A stretch of DNA of 64,000 bases from Timema cristinae (lineage: Eukaryota > Arthropoda > Insecta > Phasmatodea > Timematidae): NCBI GenBank assembly GCA_039000515.1, contig JBCFYV010009882.1, forward strand, positions 62,662,817 through 62,726,816, given 5' to 3'. Numbering within the stretch: the first letter of the stretch is position 1; each line of letters opens with the position of its first letter. The notes below the pieces were generated by a model that ran no database searches, was not told where the DNA came from, and worked only from the letters and a program-made list of their open reading frames with translations. Positions 22,800 to 34,632 of the stretch are shown one piece after another. Made by a program: the position numbers and the translations under genes.

Positions 22800-23384
22800 T
22801 TCTGCAGTCGAATGGTCTAAGGTGTGGTGCACACGAATTGAGGAAAAATTAATACGGGTGCACACGAATTAAGGGACAACTCATTCGAACATCACGAACT
22901 GCGGAGTAAAAATTAAATTTATAGTGACTATGTTCAAAGTGGAAAATTGAGGTAAGGTAGGTTATGTGAGATTATGTTAGTTTATGTTAGGCTATGTTAG
23001 GTTAATTTAGGTTATGTTTTGTTAGGTTAATGCCTAGAAGTTGACTGTGATTACAGGTTGTTCCTAAATTCATGTGTACAGGCTGACAAGTATACTTTAT
23101 TCCGCAATTCGAGTGCACCCTAATTGAATGCCTGCTGACAGGTATAATTTATTCCGCAATTTGAGTGCTCCCTAAGGCATCACTCTCCCAATAAACTGGA
23201 CTGCCAAATAAGAACAGGAAGAACGGGATTAAAATCTCGACTGAGACTACTAAGGGTGTTTTTCCCTAAACGGTTTTACGCTATCCCTTCGCGCATATAC
23301 CAAAACTTACTTATTCCTAGCTAATTGGCATAACTAGTAGATATGCGTAAATCCTAAATGGATAAGGAGACGTGCCGTCAAGAA
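22800..23384 (+). mobile_element. SINE family C, split by a MITE
   Basis: The head GCAGTCGAATGGTCTAAGG ends at the MITE, and the rest (CTAAGGCATCACTCTCCC, AACTGGACTGCC, the body and a tail remnant AAATGGATAAGGAGACGTG) follows it. The interrupted word CTAAGG(T/C)(G/A)T is duplicated on both sides of the insertion. Confidence 0.8.
22826..23171. mobile_element. 346-bp MITE with 9-bp TSD, inside SINE C
   Basis: Ends GGTGCACACGAATTG and CAAATTGAGTGCTCC-type (right end reads CAATTTGAGTGCTCC) form a 15-bp imperfect inverted repeat, 12 of 15 matching. A related word pair recurs inside each end (GGGTGCACACGAATTAAGG at about 22856, ATTCGAGTGCACCCTAATTG at about 23107), so each terminus is doubled. The flanks CTAAGGTGT (22817-22825) and CTAAGGCAT (23172-23180) are a worn 9-bp duplication, which would fit Mutator-like elements. 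The centre, 22955-23035, is rich in GTTAGGTTAT words. No protein is encoded. Confidence 0.8.
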
Positions 23385-24859
23385 ACAAGTCAAATTAAAA
23401 ACTTTGATTATTTTGATCACGGTTAATTCAACTAAATAAGTAATATCTTCTATTATTTTGATTAATAATCCAGAAACTACTTTATAACCTGGTTAAACTA
23501 AAACCATGCTTGCACAATATTTCAACTTAAAGTTGATCATGGTTTCTGGAGGTGCATTGCCAACGCTTCCATACAAAAGTAGTTTGTTAACTAAACTAAT
23601 GAGATACATATTTAGATATCGTTCAACAATGTTACTACGAAGTTTATTATATAAAACAATAGTATTTTTTCGATTAAAATAATAACTTACCTTTAATTTA
23701 CTCTTATTTATTGAAAATTCCTTCAAATCGGCAATTCTAAAAGTCACACTTTTTTTAATTCTCTTAGTGATTTAAATTGGAATTTGAATTCTGATCCCCT
23801 AATCAAAGCCAATCTAGTTCACGTAACCACTGATGAAACGCATTTTCTTAACAAGTATATTATCGAATCACAGCAAGTGTTCGGTGTATCATGGGTATCA
23901 AACAAGTCACTACTATAATAAACAGTGATAGCGAACAATGATAAAAACCTTTTTGACGTTACAAACAATTACGTGTCTTCAAGTCTTCGAGAAAGTATTA
24001 TAACATGTATTTTTATTTTATTTGTTGATTTTGATTTAACCATATTTATGGTCAAGTAATGGGGGTGTCACTCTCACAAAAGTTCATAAAACTTTTTTTG
24101 AAGTTAAATTTCATTCTCTTTGGCTTCCTTCAATACTATTGCAACGAATCTGATTTCCAGGGATTTTGGTTTTGGAGCAACTTGCACTGGCAGTCAAGTG
24201 TCTTAAATCATTATACTTTTATTATAGCTAAATTATATATATATGCATATATATATATATATTACGCCATATTTGCATATCTTTAGTTATCACCAAGTTC
24301 CTTTAGAAGGTATATTGGTCTTGTAGTTACATTGTTAACACAGAAAGATACACTATATTTTATTTATATGATTATACTGACTTTTTTGTGGTAGAAGTAA
24401 TTTATTTGTAAGAATATCTATCGTTATATATGTAATCTCAAATAAAATAAAATAGTGGAACGTGGTCTAGGTGTATATTTTATTTATGAAAAAACACGTA
24501 TTACCTAATAATCTGAATATGAATCATACAACCTAACCATATCATAATTTATGTTTGGATTTAAGATTGAAATGTATTAGGTGATTACACTTTCGATTTG
24601 AAGTTGATTTGGCGAGCAAGTAAGTAAGAAAAAAATGTATATTATGGTCTACGTCAAATTGAAGAATAGGTTTTGGACAGAACATTTGTGAACCATCAAT
24701 TTTATTGGATTTCAACAGTATAAAATACAGCCTTTGTCTTTCTTGAGGGTATAAGGAATAATTAAATGAATACTCGTCAATACCGGTTAAGTGGTTTTCG
24801 AGTTTATCGAGAACAAACAAACACGCAAACAAAATTCTTTATAGGAGATTACACTAATA
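23385..24859. other. Unassigned AT-rich DNA
   Basis: Only a faint trace of reversed SINE C (GAATTTGAATTCTGATCCCC near 23782) and a short AT run near 24235-24261 are visible. Frames at 23493-23747 (-), 24059-24286 (+) and 24542-24832 (-) have no motif. Confidence 0.45.
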
Positions 24860-25045
24860 TAAAGGGATGATTAAAATAGAATTTAGAGGTAGTGTATCTA
24901 AATATATGTGGAAGGAAAGTGTGTAACCATATAGTAAAATATACCCTCACTACAACTGAATAGGATTTGAACCAATATATTCCCATCTACGGTAGTCCAG
25001 TCTATTGTAAAAGTGACACTTATGACCAGCTATATCAATCTTGAG
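24860..25045 (-). mobile_element. SINE family C, decayed
   Basis: Plus-strand words AAGGGATGATTAAAATAGAA, ATATGTGGAAGGAAAGTG, AGGATTTGAACC and TAGTCCAGTCTATTGTAAAAG (a diagnostic C head) follow the reversed C order. Confidence 0.7.
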
Positions 25046-25047
25046 GC

Positions 25048-27330
25048 TCCATTACTGATTGTGTGCTACCCATGAAACTGTTTATGAACCAACATGTAGT
25101 GCAAACATATTTTTATTTTTTATAAACATTTTAGAAATACAAAATTTGGGATATTGACATAATTTGAGTAAATCAGCTGTGTGAAGTGGTCGTACTAAAT
25201 TTGTCCTTTTTTTTCAACAGGGATCAATTCTCAAAAGTGGGTCAATTTCATCACTAAATATATTCAATTTTGGGAGTATATACCTAAGTTATTTCATACA
25301 TTATAATGTATAACAAACCTAAAAGTCTTGACCCACGGAATAACATTTGTAAACATTAATCAAAGTGTCTTCAGCGAACACTTTCAAGACCAACTTTATT
25401 GCTACAAATAAAGGGCAACAATCGCTGGTAAAAATAATAAATTATCTTTCTTATTGTGATAAGTATGAGAAAATATTTAATTTTTTAAAATGCAGCCTCT
25501 CAAAATTTTTAATTTTCAATGTGTCCCGTCATAAAACGAGTTTGACACGTCTCCCTTAGATCATCCAAACACCAAAGTTGGTAGTTTGAGTGGTTGAGTT
25601 CATAATTTGTAAACATTTAAAAAAATTCTGAGATGAACACTCTTTGAGGTTTCCTTGAAGAGGTAAGCGTTTGCCAAATTTCAGCTTTCTGCGTTTCATG
25701 TTTTAACTTATAAGCCATATGAACTGGCGTTCAAGCAGTCTATGACGTTTTACTTTCAAAAGTATTAAAACAAATCTCAAGTTTCACATCCTTACATTTT
25801 CGATTATAAATATGCAAATCTTCATCCCCACAGGGTTCTTGATTTTGGAGCTACCCACGCTGATAGTACTGTGGCTTAGGGCGATAAGTTATTTCTTTGA
25901 ATGGAGAAGTTAGTCATCAGTTTGTCCGAATACATAATGGTTATATCATTTAAAAATTTTACCTACTAATGTGAATTCTTAACTATCATAAAAACTGAAT
26001 TCCAATAATTAACCATTTTACTTCAGATTTACGGGCATTCTTTAACGTCTATTTTAATTTTATGTATTGATATTTTCCCGAGTGATCAAGTTAGATAGAA
26101 ATCAAATGTATTCTATATTAAATAGTCAATTATAGTCATTGATACATTGTACACGTGGTTTAAGATTCTTGTAGGAGCTGTCACTTACAGTTTTGCACTA
26201 TTCGCGTTAACACCTCACCCCCCCCCCCCAACAACATTTGTATGTTATACAGTGCTGATACGAGTATCTACCTGTAGGTTGGTGAACCCTTTGAACCTTA
26301 TTTACTGTTGAGGTGTTTTAGCCTTGGCTGGTAGACGGCATTAGATATGTAATTATTTAATGTGTTTTATACAAGATACCACCTTAATGCCATTGTCACA
26401 CACACGTGTATAATTTCCAATAAAGAGGTCAAGATAAATTTATTACCTAGCGTACGTGATTTCTATCCGATAAACGGTTGTTATTTTGTTGTCACTTTTG
26501 AGTAAGCCGTGAGAGAAATGTGAGGTGAAGGTGGCATCTACTGATTGCCAGGCTGTACAGAGATATTACGTGGTTTTTGGTGTTATACCTACTAGGATAT
26601 GTAGGTGGACAACAACTAGCATATTAATCTGGCACTGCCTTAATTCGGGTTATGTTGTTAGTTCCCCTAAACTATGACCCTAATTTATTATTTATTTTAT
26701 ACATGATTTTAATTGGTGGGTGCCAACAATAAACTAGCCTTGTGGGTAAGAGATGATTAGATTTACACATTATTTCATAATTATTACGTATGCATAATGT
26801 AAAACGCAGCTCGAATGTGAAATCAAGAGTTAAATTAATTCTATATTTTATTATTATAAATTTAACAAATAATTAGTGCAATTAATTCTACATGATAGTT
26901 CAGCTCTAATAAGACATTGTATTACTCAGCAGTCAATATTTACAAACATTACATTTATGTGAGTTTGGTTATTATATATTTGTAAACAAGCAAGTATTAT
27001 TTAAATAATATAAAATTGATCTTCAAAGTAAAAATATATTTTATTTTAGTGTGCTTTGCAGGCCTTCATACAAACGCAAAGAAAATCAATAAATAAATAC
27101 ATTTCATCATAATTATTTATTTATATTAATAAATCATTGCACTAAATTCTTACATAGGACTGAAACGTCAATAGGCAGAAATGCATAAATAAAATATTAT
27201 ATTTTATTTAAATCAATATAATTAATCTTCCCTGACAACAGATAGTGGGTACGGGTCATGAAGAGAAAGAAAAATTTGGTGATGTATATATTAGATTGGG
27301 CTGAAAAAGTCAAGTTACGACTTTCAAATT
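25048..27330. other. Unassigned AT-rich DNA
   Basis: No gene is visible. It contains a reversed repeat E copy near 25672-25750 and a C run at about 26218-26229. The words TTTGTAAACATT recur near 25348 and 25608, hinting at an old duplication. Confidence 0.5.
25672..25750 (-). repeat. Old dispersed repeat E, reversed copy
   Basis: Plus-strand GCCAAATTTCAGCTTTCTGC, followed by GTTTCATG, is the reverse of the GAAACATAGAAAGCTGAAACTTGGC region at 13303-13335, and CAAGCAGTC and TGACG correspond to the start. The element type is unknown. Confidence 0.4.
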
Positions 27331-27705
27331 CTAATAGCACAGAAAAGTTGCACTTTTGTATCCTAAATCGTAAAAATTAGTTTAAAAAAGGATCGGTGCT
27401 GTTTTAATATCGCGCATAGGGCCAATATTTTAAAAACAATTGCTGAAAAACAACACAATTTTTCATTATTTTTATTTTTTAAACATCTAATAGCATGGAA
27501 TCGTTTATTTCTAGCTACATAATAGTTGGAAATATTTCTAAAAAAAATATCGGAGTGGTTTTCAAATGGCGCATAGAGCCTAAAAATTACAAAAAATCAA
27601 TCAAAAACAACCAATTTTTCCATTATTTTCGATTTTTTTAATATGATTTTTATGAACATCTAATAGCGCGGAACCCTTTACTTTTAGATACGTTATAGTG
27701 AGACA
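27331..27705. repeat. Tandem repeat, units about 156 and 173 bp
   Basis: Two units and a partial third each begin CTAATAGC(A/G)(C/T)(A/G)GAA (27331, 27487, 27660). They share ATCG(G/C)(A/T)G-like words followed by GGCGCATAG(A/G)GCC, and CAATTTTT..CATTATTTT near the end. The units are clearly diverged and contain no coding signal. This is probably a small satellite-like array. Confidence 0.8.
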
Positions 27706-27878
27706 AATAATAAATAGAATTACACTTTAAATGGTTGGTTCGCGTGTGCAGCTCTTCACTTGTTTCGCAAATAAATTACTGAATCAACCCAGAACTTACC
27801 ACGTGGAGGTGGCTGCACTTTGAGTTCCATCGACGTCCTTCCCAACTATCCAACCATTCAGAACATGCTTAATGTCTG

Positions 27879-27988
27879 TTCACGGTAGGAATTGACTTCT
27901 GAAAGGCCTTTTTCCCTACCATAAATCTATTATATAGTAGGATATTGGTAGGAAAAAAGACCTTTCAGAGAGTAATTCCTATCGTGAA
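27879..27988. repeat. Foldback with 43-bp arms
   Basis: The arm 27879-27921 pairs with 27946-27988 around a 24-base loop. Matching parts include TTCACG(G/A)TAGGAATT, CTGAAAGG(C/T)CTTTTT and CCTACCA. Seven or so mismatches occur over 43 bases. It may be a tiny MITE or the centre of a larger foldback element. No target duplication was recognised. Confidence 0.75.
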
Positions 27989-28036
27989 TGGAGTATATTT
28001 AAAACGTACGGTACATGATCTCATCATTGATCAATC

Positions 28037-28540
28037 TTAGGTCTGGCCTTGAAATCTGATTCTTGGCAAAATTTTGGCATTGTAGATCTTAAGAGCAAAG
28101 TTGTTCTTATATACCCATCTATGATATCTTGTCCACATACTTTTCTCGCAGACTGTTAGATGTTTTACACATCTTTCCACTGCTTGTGTGTGACAGGGGA
28201 AGGTTAGAAATTCAAATTCAGGTACAGCTTTACTTTCTAGAAATAACCAAATATTTTCTGTTGACAAACTTTCCGTCGTTGGTGGAGAGGACAGTTTAAT
28301 GTTGTCCATTCAATCAGTCTGTGTAGTCTGAGGCCTCAAAATGTATTAAGGGTGGAAGGAAAATTCCCTTTTGATCGTTGATTTCTAGCTTTCAGTACTC
28401 TCCTATAGGCTAATTACTCTATGTGTAGCCATTCATCCAATGCCATAGCGAATAACATACTTTCATGGTGAGTGAGGAGAGCATTTCTATGAATCACAGG
28501 ATCATTCATTATTGTAGGATGCACGTTTTAGAGTTTTTGG
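28037..28540 (-). pseudogene. Relic of a repeated insect protein family (TQAVERCVK motif)
   Basis: On minus, an open frame of 90 codons (28309-28037) reads FPCHTQAVERCVKHL. Upstream of it, to about 28510 and across stops, stand RNALLTHHESMLFAMALDEW and LAYRRVLKARNQR-like stretches. I recall this combination, an LxFPCHTQAVERCVKLV motif preceded by an HxENxLLAMxxDxRxHIRELGxRRIxKAR region, from multicopy uncharacterised arthropod proteins, probably of mobile-element origin. Function is unknown. The copy is broken by at least two stops. The foldback at 27879-27988 lies just downstream. Recognition is from memory only. Confidence 0.6.
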
Positions 28541-28869
28541 GTACAACACAGTCCCAAGTTTGAGAAGTTTTGCAATAACACTATTATAAACATGAGAAAG
28601 TAAAAATTGTATTCACCAACATTTGGCTCTATACTTGTATTCATGGTTTCATTACTCAATAAACTTAATCTTTAAGACTTCATCAAATTAGTTTCAATAA
28701 TGAAGTAATACAGTAATATATTTGTTTATTACTTGGTTGTCTTAGCTTCCCAGAAGACTTCTTGACTACAATGTAAGTAGCAAGCCTACTCGTTTTCATG
28801 TAATAAAGTTGAATTTCCCAATAACCACAAACACTAATTTGGTCTTAAATCTCGTCTTGTTCGCACTCA

Positions 28870-29075
28870 AATTGTTGACTACAGTAATAAAAGAGGGATG
28901 ATTATGGTGGAATTTAAAATAAATGTATCTATATTTGCATGGAGGGGGAGAGAGAAACCATTCGGGGAAACTCAGCCTCAGAACACCTGACCTGATTTTG
29001 AACCCCAAATTTTGTTACCAGAAAACCAGAGTAGATGAACTTTACAGAAAATACACCCACTGATATAGGGAATGC
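28870..29075 (-). mobile_element. SINE family C, decayed
   Basis: Plus-strand words AGAGGGATGATTATGGTGG, ATTTGCATGGAGGGGGAGAG, AACACCTGACCTGATTTTG and AACCAGAGTAGATGAACTTT follow the reversed C body and head. A tail is not recognised. Confidence 0.65.
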
Positions 29076-29145
29076 GAGGAAAGGCCAGATTGTTTGCGGA
29101 TTTGATGGCAAAACATTTTTTGGCCAAAATAAAAATAAATGATTC

Positions 29146-29664
29146 AGTACAAAAATATTATTATAATTATTATTATTAGTATTATTATTATTAACACCGC
29201 GTCTTACTACCCGTTCGGGTTACACGCACTTACGCTAATGTGTGATGGTAGGGTGAGTGTGAGCTGAAATGGAGGACCTACAGTTTAACGTGGAATCCGA
29301 ACCACGGTGGAGGCCTGGCATTCCCCACATTAACAAGTTGTGATTACACATCTTGTCAGAGGTGAAGGAAGGGCTTGGTAATCAGATATATCTGTGCTGG
29401 GACCGGCACTGAACCGTGGACCCCCAACACAGAAGTCTGACACCTTACCGCTAGGCCACCAGGTCACCCCGTACAAACATAGAGTTTAATTTTCTTCATA
29501 TGGTGACATTTGTTGAATATAGTTCTGCCATGAGCCTAGCGGCTTTAAATGACAAACTTTTTAAATGAAAGGAAAAAGTGTCATTAAATTTCAAGACAAC
29601 CTTGACTGATATTCAACAACTGTTGAGGTCATCATGTGAAGATTATTAAACTCTATGTTTCTAC
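29146..29664. mobile_element. MITE with about 50-bp inverted ends, split by SINE B
   Basis: Without the SINE, the left end CAGTACAAACATAGAGTTTAAT (two pieces) matches the inverted right end CAGTAGAAACATAGAGTTTAAT. The complementarity extends to about 50 bases (29475-29520 with 29609-29660). An inner stem (AAATGACA/TGTCATTA) also exists. The SINE entered within the first ten bases of the left end. CAG-initial ends would fit a hAT-like element, but no 8-bp duplication was found. Confidence 0.75.
29156..29470 (-). mobile_element. SINE family B, full length with 9-bp TSD
   Basis: The copy has an (ATT)n tail on its left, GCGTCTTACTACCCGTTCGG, the B body and a complete head ending AGGCCACCAGGTCACC on plus. 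The duplication is GTACAAAAA at 29147-29155 and GTACAAACA at 29471-29479. Box B is changed (CACTGAACCGTGG on plus), so the copy is probably transcriptionally weak. Confidence 0.94.
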
Positions 29665-30971
29665 TGGCGAAATAATTATTTATTTTGATATAAAAATTGC
29701 AAAAACACTTATCTTTCCTCGCGTCTTCAAGATCCCCGCCTTAAGTAGAGATAGTAAAAAATGTATAGATAATCTTGTATCTGTTTCAAAAGAGTAAACA
29801 CGTTTCTTTCTCCTTTTTTTGTTCCATTTTCGCAAACCATGGTGCATGGCACATAAATTATAGAATTATGTCAGATCATTCCAGTGATATCATTCACAGT
29901 ACAACTTAAATAATGACGGCCAAACAATTTAAACGACCCCACTGGAAATAAAGACAATGTGAAGTTTGATATGTATCTTTAAAAACCAAGTTGAATAAAG
30001 GAGGTCTATGTGAAGATCTAGATTCCTTATAAAAGTTATCTAGTAGCACATTGGCTTTGAAGAAACAACCATCCATTTGGCATCAACTGATTTGAGATAT
30101 TATATTTGGTTTCCCACTAATAGGCCGACCTTCGCGTTTAATAACTACAAGTGAAACAGTGATATAGCTACAAGATTAAGAAGGAAAGATGTATACAGAC
30201 TTTTACTGCTCATCTGTACGAAAAAAGATTGTGATAATAATAAAAAAACGTTTAATTCATGGTTTTAATGGTATCTAATGTTTTATGTGCTCCAAGTTCC
30301 GAAAAAGATGCTTACCACCCACTCTATCTCATAGTTCCTGTTTCTGTAGTGGGCCTATGAAACTCTCTAATGCCTTTCTGGTTTGGTGATTTTTCTGTCA
30401 ATATATAGATTTTAACTTAAGTTTTGAATAATAAACATATAATATATTTTATTACCCGATTTGATGGCAGTATGGTCTAAGGCGTTACTCCCGCAATGAC
30501 TTTCTCTTTTATCTTAAAATAGAGTCACTTACTAAAAACTCTTGAGAAATAATATACATTTTTGTAGAACCCCCCCCCCAAAGAGCATGAATTATATAGT
30601 ATACACTGTTACAGAAACATTGAGAAAAGTGGAACATTCACCATCCATCTAAGAGCATAACAATCAATCTCATTTTAAAATATGTAAATACAATTTTTTT
30701 TTATATATTTTCTTAGAGCTCAGAAACAATTAGTGTTATAAAAATGTATTTAAAAAAATACTTTTATATTTAACAGTACTACATGTTTCCAATAACTCTC
30801 CGATGAGTCAAGAGTAATTAAAAATGCGTTGACTACCCTTAAAAAAAACCTAAATCAATGATCACAGATGTTTTATCTCAAAAATGTAATCAACAAATTT
30901 GTTGTATTTATTAATCAGCTAGATAATGATCGCCTCTAAAAGTAATATATTGGCAAGTTATATTTCTTAGT
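29665..30971. other. Unassigned AT-rich DNA
   Basis: Apart from a 46-bp SINE C head piece at 30460 and a C run near 30570, nothing is recognised. Confidence 0.5.
30460..30505 (+). mobile_element. SINE family C, head only
   Basis: GGCAGTATGGTCTAAGGCG and TTACTCCCGCAATGACT match the first 45 bases of family C. Similarity then stops abruptly. Confidence 0.5.
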
Positions 30972-31222
30972 TACCACGTCTTAGTAAGACGCATCCAGGC
31001 CATCCATATTTAATAACTCTATTTTTGAAAAGTGTGGGAAGGATATAATTTAGTGTACCCGCATTTTTGGAAAGGGAGGGGTTAGAAATGGTTTTATTTT
31101 AAACAAATAAAACAAATTCTAACCACACCAAGACTCGATTCAAAACCGAGCTATCAGTCATTGTCAACCCACCGGACAATATGAGCTTGACATTTAGTCC
31201 ACATGTCCACCAATGCAAGTAC
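30972..31222 (-). mobile_element. SINE family C, decayed, with internal palindrome
   Basis: ACCACGTCTTAGTAAGACGC, AAGTGTGGGAAGGATATAATT, GTGTACCCGCATTTTTGG and GGACAATATGAGCTTGACATT follow reversed C. At 31079-31122 an imperfect 20-bp hairpin (GTTAGAAATGGTTTTATTT and its complement) occupies the place of the usual AAAACCATTTAGG stretch. Confidence 0.6.
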
Positions 31223-31224
31223 AA

Positions 31225-31724
31225 CCTTATCGCACATGTAGTTAATGAGATTGCATTATAGTGTTAATATGTATCTATGATTCAATACTAAATAGGTATT
31301 GTATTGGTAAAAACAAATACATTAGTAGTTACAGGACTTGATTGGTTTTAAATCTAAAACGGCAATATTAATGAACTATTCAAATTGTTTCAGCTTTATT
31401 TCGTTTCTTCATTCAATATAGATTCACATGCGTTGTAAGATAGCAAACTACTCATAGGAATTATATTTTACTAACACTTCAAACATTCTAGCATATAGAT
31501 TACTTTATGTATTTTATTCATATATGATACATATATTGTTGTCACCAAAAGAGATTTCTTTTTAAAATTAATGCATGAACAAAGTCGAAACAATAATTAT
31601 TTTCAACAAGAAATAAGAAAGCAGTTTGGATTCAATTGCAAACATATTTACAAGGTAAAACCCAAATTAGAAGAATTGGAAATAACTGTATCAAACAAAA
31701 TAAATAATTTCAATTTGTTTACAC
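31225..31724. other. Unassigned AT-rich DNA
   Basis: No gene or element is recognised. Confidence 0.5.
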
Positions 31725-31885
31725 TGGAAGGTAGCAGTCTATAACCTAGTTAACTGTTTACGTGAAGGTCTGGGGTGTAATCCCGTCTGAGTATTGTTGG
31801 GACAATTTTTCCTAGGTGATTTCCCAGTTTCCATCCACGTGAATGTGGAAACACTATCTCTTAACCCTACCATACTATCACGACG
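31725..31885 (+). mobile_element. SINE family C, decayed
   Basis: GAAGGTCTGGGGTGTAATCC (box B region), GACAATTTTTCCTAGGTGAT, CCATCCACGTGAATGTGG and TTAACCCTACCATAC follow the C body. The tail is absent. Confidence 0.6.
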
Positions 31886-31994
31886 ACCCGGATTTTGAAG
31901 ACATGTCATTTTGTTTTGGTCCGTCAGATGCAATGCCCATAAGAACATAAACTCTGTTCATTATCCCCTTGTTGTATGAATGTATAGTTTATAA

Positions 31995-32220
31995 GTAATT
32001 TTTAGTCACTTTTTGTCATTTTTAAGTCTTGGGTAATATTTTCTTGGTTTGCGTCATTTTACAGTCATTTTTAGATATCTTTGAGTCATTATAAGATATT
32101 TTTGAGTCATTTCAATGACTTCATAATCTTAGCCAATTTTTTTTAAATTTCAAGTAATATTTTAGAATTTTCAGGTCGTTTTATAGATCATTTTTTGAAT
32201 ATTTTAAGGTCATATATTTA
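31995..32220. repeat. Cryptic simple repeat of AGTCATTTTT-like words
   Basis: Words such as AGTCATTTTT, GAGTCATTATAAGATATTTT and AGGTCATATATT recur about ten times with irregular spacing. It appears to be a decayed short-unit repeat. Confidence 0.5.
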
Positions 32221-32224
32221 ATAT

Positions 32225-34632
32225 GGCTCGTAAGATGCTACAGAAATAAAATATAATTTGATATTTAAATATTTGATCTTATATTCATGCTAAATAAAAT
32301 TTTAAAACTCTATATATGGTATTAGTAGATTACTTATGTATATGAGAAAGTTTGTTCACTATATTTCACAAAGACTTTTCTTAATAAAATGAATTTTTAA
32401 AAAAAACCGGTCCTGTAGGATGACGACCTTCGCCCGCCAGAGAGCGATCGTATGCTTGAAACAATACTGTGCCAAACTCACGCTTGTTTTGCTCATGTAA
32501 CATTCATGCGTTTTAGTGAAATGTAACAGTGGTGTGAGGTCTTCTCATTGGTATATACTTGGTGGACGGGTGACAGGGCTCCACAACTTGATATTTACTT
32601 GGTTCTAGTCAAACTGAAGCTCAGGCTTTTCTGCAATTGGTGGTCTTTTTCCTCTTTGACCACTACTTATGATCATTTACCAGTTTACTATGTCAGCACA
32701 AGTAAGTCTTTAACTCACAATAATCTAAAAATGAAAATTAAATGGACTTGTTTTTCACATGAATGGTCTCATGAGTATCAAATATAATATTTAAGATACT
32801 TTCCATTTCAATCAAATCTGAGAAGGCAGTCCAACTTAAATCGTATTTAGTATTTTAGATACAAAGCTCACATTTTAGAATATTTTAAGGATAATTAAGA
32901 AATTAATTTTTAAATATTTAGCTTTTTAATATGATTTTTGATATAACTGTTTATGTGTATAATTTATATTATAATACAAATTGTTTTTCATTTAGAATAA
33001 ATGTTGGTCTTGACATAACTCAAAAGAGCCAAATCAGAAAACAAGTTTTTTTTAAAATATATTTCTTCTTTAATCCACAATTCTGCGCTAAGAAGAGTAT
33101 TACAATTTAAATAAATAAAAAGTGTCGGTACACTTAGCAAAACTATTACAAACCACATGAAAGATTTAAATAAAACATTATATTTTTTTAAATGATCTTA
33201 CCAAACTTAATCCGTATCAAAATAATAATATGTTTATACAATCCTAAAACACACTTATGTTTCTCCAGTCCTTCATATAGACCGAGATAGGATTTACCAC
33301 ACTTATGAAAAACGTTTATTGGTGATAATTGCCGGTAAATATTAACATACACTATCAATCTCTTTTTATAAATCATTGACACACTTATAATAGGGTCGTA
33401 GGTAATAATTTAGAAATTCAATTTAGAAATCGAAATATAATTTTAAAAAGTAGTCATATTAAAACTTAGATTGATTTTGAGACAATAACTCAAAAATAAA
33501 ATATCAATAAATTAATCTCAAGTGGCCCTTATTAACTAGCATAAAAATTTACTCAAAGCTCTTAAACAATTACATTGGGATACTGAAAGTTAACACAAAT
33601 ATTGATATTTATTTATTTTAAATGCAAAACTAACCATTAATAAACATCTTAGAATTTAAAATACAATATCCAAAGTGTATTTAAGAAAGATAAACCATTT
33701 AAATAAAGTTCATTCAAAAGATATGGATAAAAATTTGACACAAATTTATTAGGACAGCGTTTATAAACTATTATAGTTTTTCTGAATTCCAAATAAATTA
33801 GATTACGAGTGTAGAAAGGTTTTAAACAGTTTTAATAGTCATGATTACCGCTCATTACATAATAATTAAGCTTCACTCAATAAATACCCATACCTATAAA
33901 AATAGTTTATAGTATCAGTATACAAATCTTTTTTTAGAAATTGGGTCTTAACAAAAGCATATTTAAAGCAAATTAGAATTTTGAAATGTTTTTATTTATA
34001 ACGATAATATTTAGGCGTATATGGTCATATTTCTCTATTAGTAAAACGTAATTAAGTTGGCCTACATATTTGGTTTTGTTGATCCGTAATGGCCGATACA
34101 AAACAGCTGAAACTTTTTAAATATTTTGGTAAATGGTTAGTTACGTTTACATATACAAATATAATTTGTCCAGTAAAATAATTATAAAACTATTCGATCA
34201 AAAGATTGTAATTTTATTTCCATTTAAATATTCATTGGTAAATATTTATAAACATCTATACATCATTGTAGAGAGAGGCTCAGTACAGAACATGATGCAG
34301 GTGGCTCGACGCGTGGTCTTAAAGGCCTGTGATTGCGTTAATATTCAAATTAACTTACCCTATTTATTTTTAACAAAATGTAAATCAACCAAAACCTAGT
34401 ATATTTATATCTACCATTCTATAAACCTAGAAATTGATTATAATAATGATCAAATATATTAAAATAATTATTCAAAATTTTATTATTTTGGGTGAGGACG
34501 CTATCGCTTGTGATAAAGTCATGTGTTCTTAACTAAAAAGATCTAAGGTATAAACTTAAAAATTTATTAATCTTTAACTAATTTTAAATTTATAGGAATC
34601 TAATTACAGTTTTTAAAAGTCTCTCTGTTTTT
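32225..34632. other. Long unassigned AT-rich stretch
   Basis: About 2.4 kb without recognised element. Frames at 32548-32787 (+), 33188-33382 (-) and 34133-34399 (+) show no domain. A GC-richer patch at 34270-34340 within the last frame stands out from its surroundings but is not recognised. Confidence 0.5.

Noticed and set aside
22955..23035. GTTAGGTTAT-rich tract as an internal telomere repeat (TTAGG)n
   Set aside because: The words are irregular and mixed with ATGTTAG. They lie within a MITE, and a regular TTAGG array is absent.
27331..27705. CRISPR-like array
   Set aside because: Units are long, diverged and directly adjacent without spacers, and the genome is clearly eukaryotic.
27879..27988. 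microRNA precursor
   Set aside because: The hairpin has arms of suitable length, but inverted-end elements are abundant here and no conservation or expression evidence exists in the sequence.
34133..34399. 88-codon frame with a GC-richer centre (VERGSVQNMMQVARRV)
   Set aside because: I recognise no family, and flanking AT-rich codons look random. It is kept only as a remark in the surrounding stretch.
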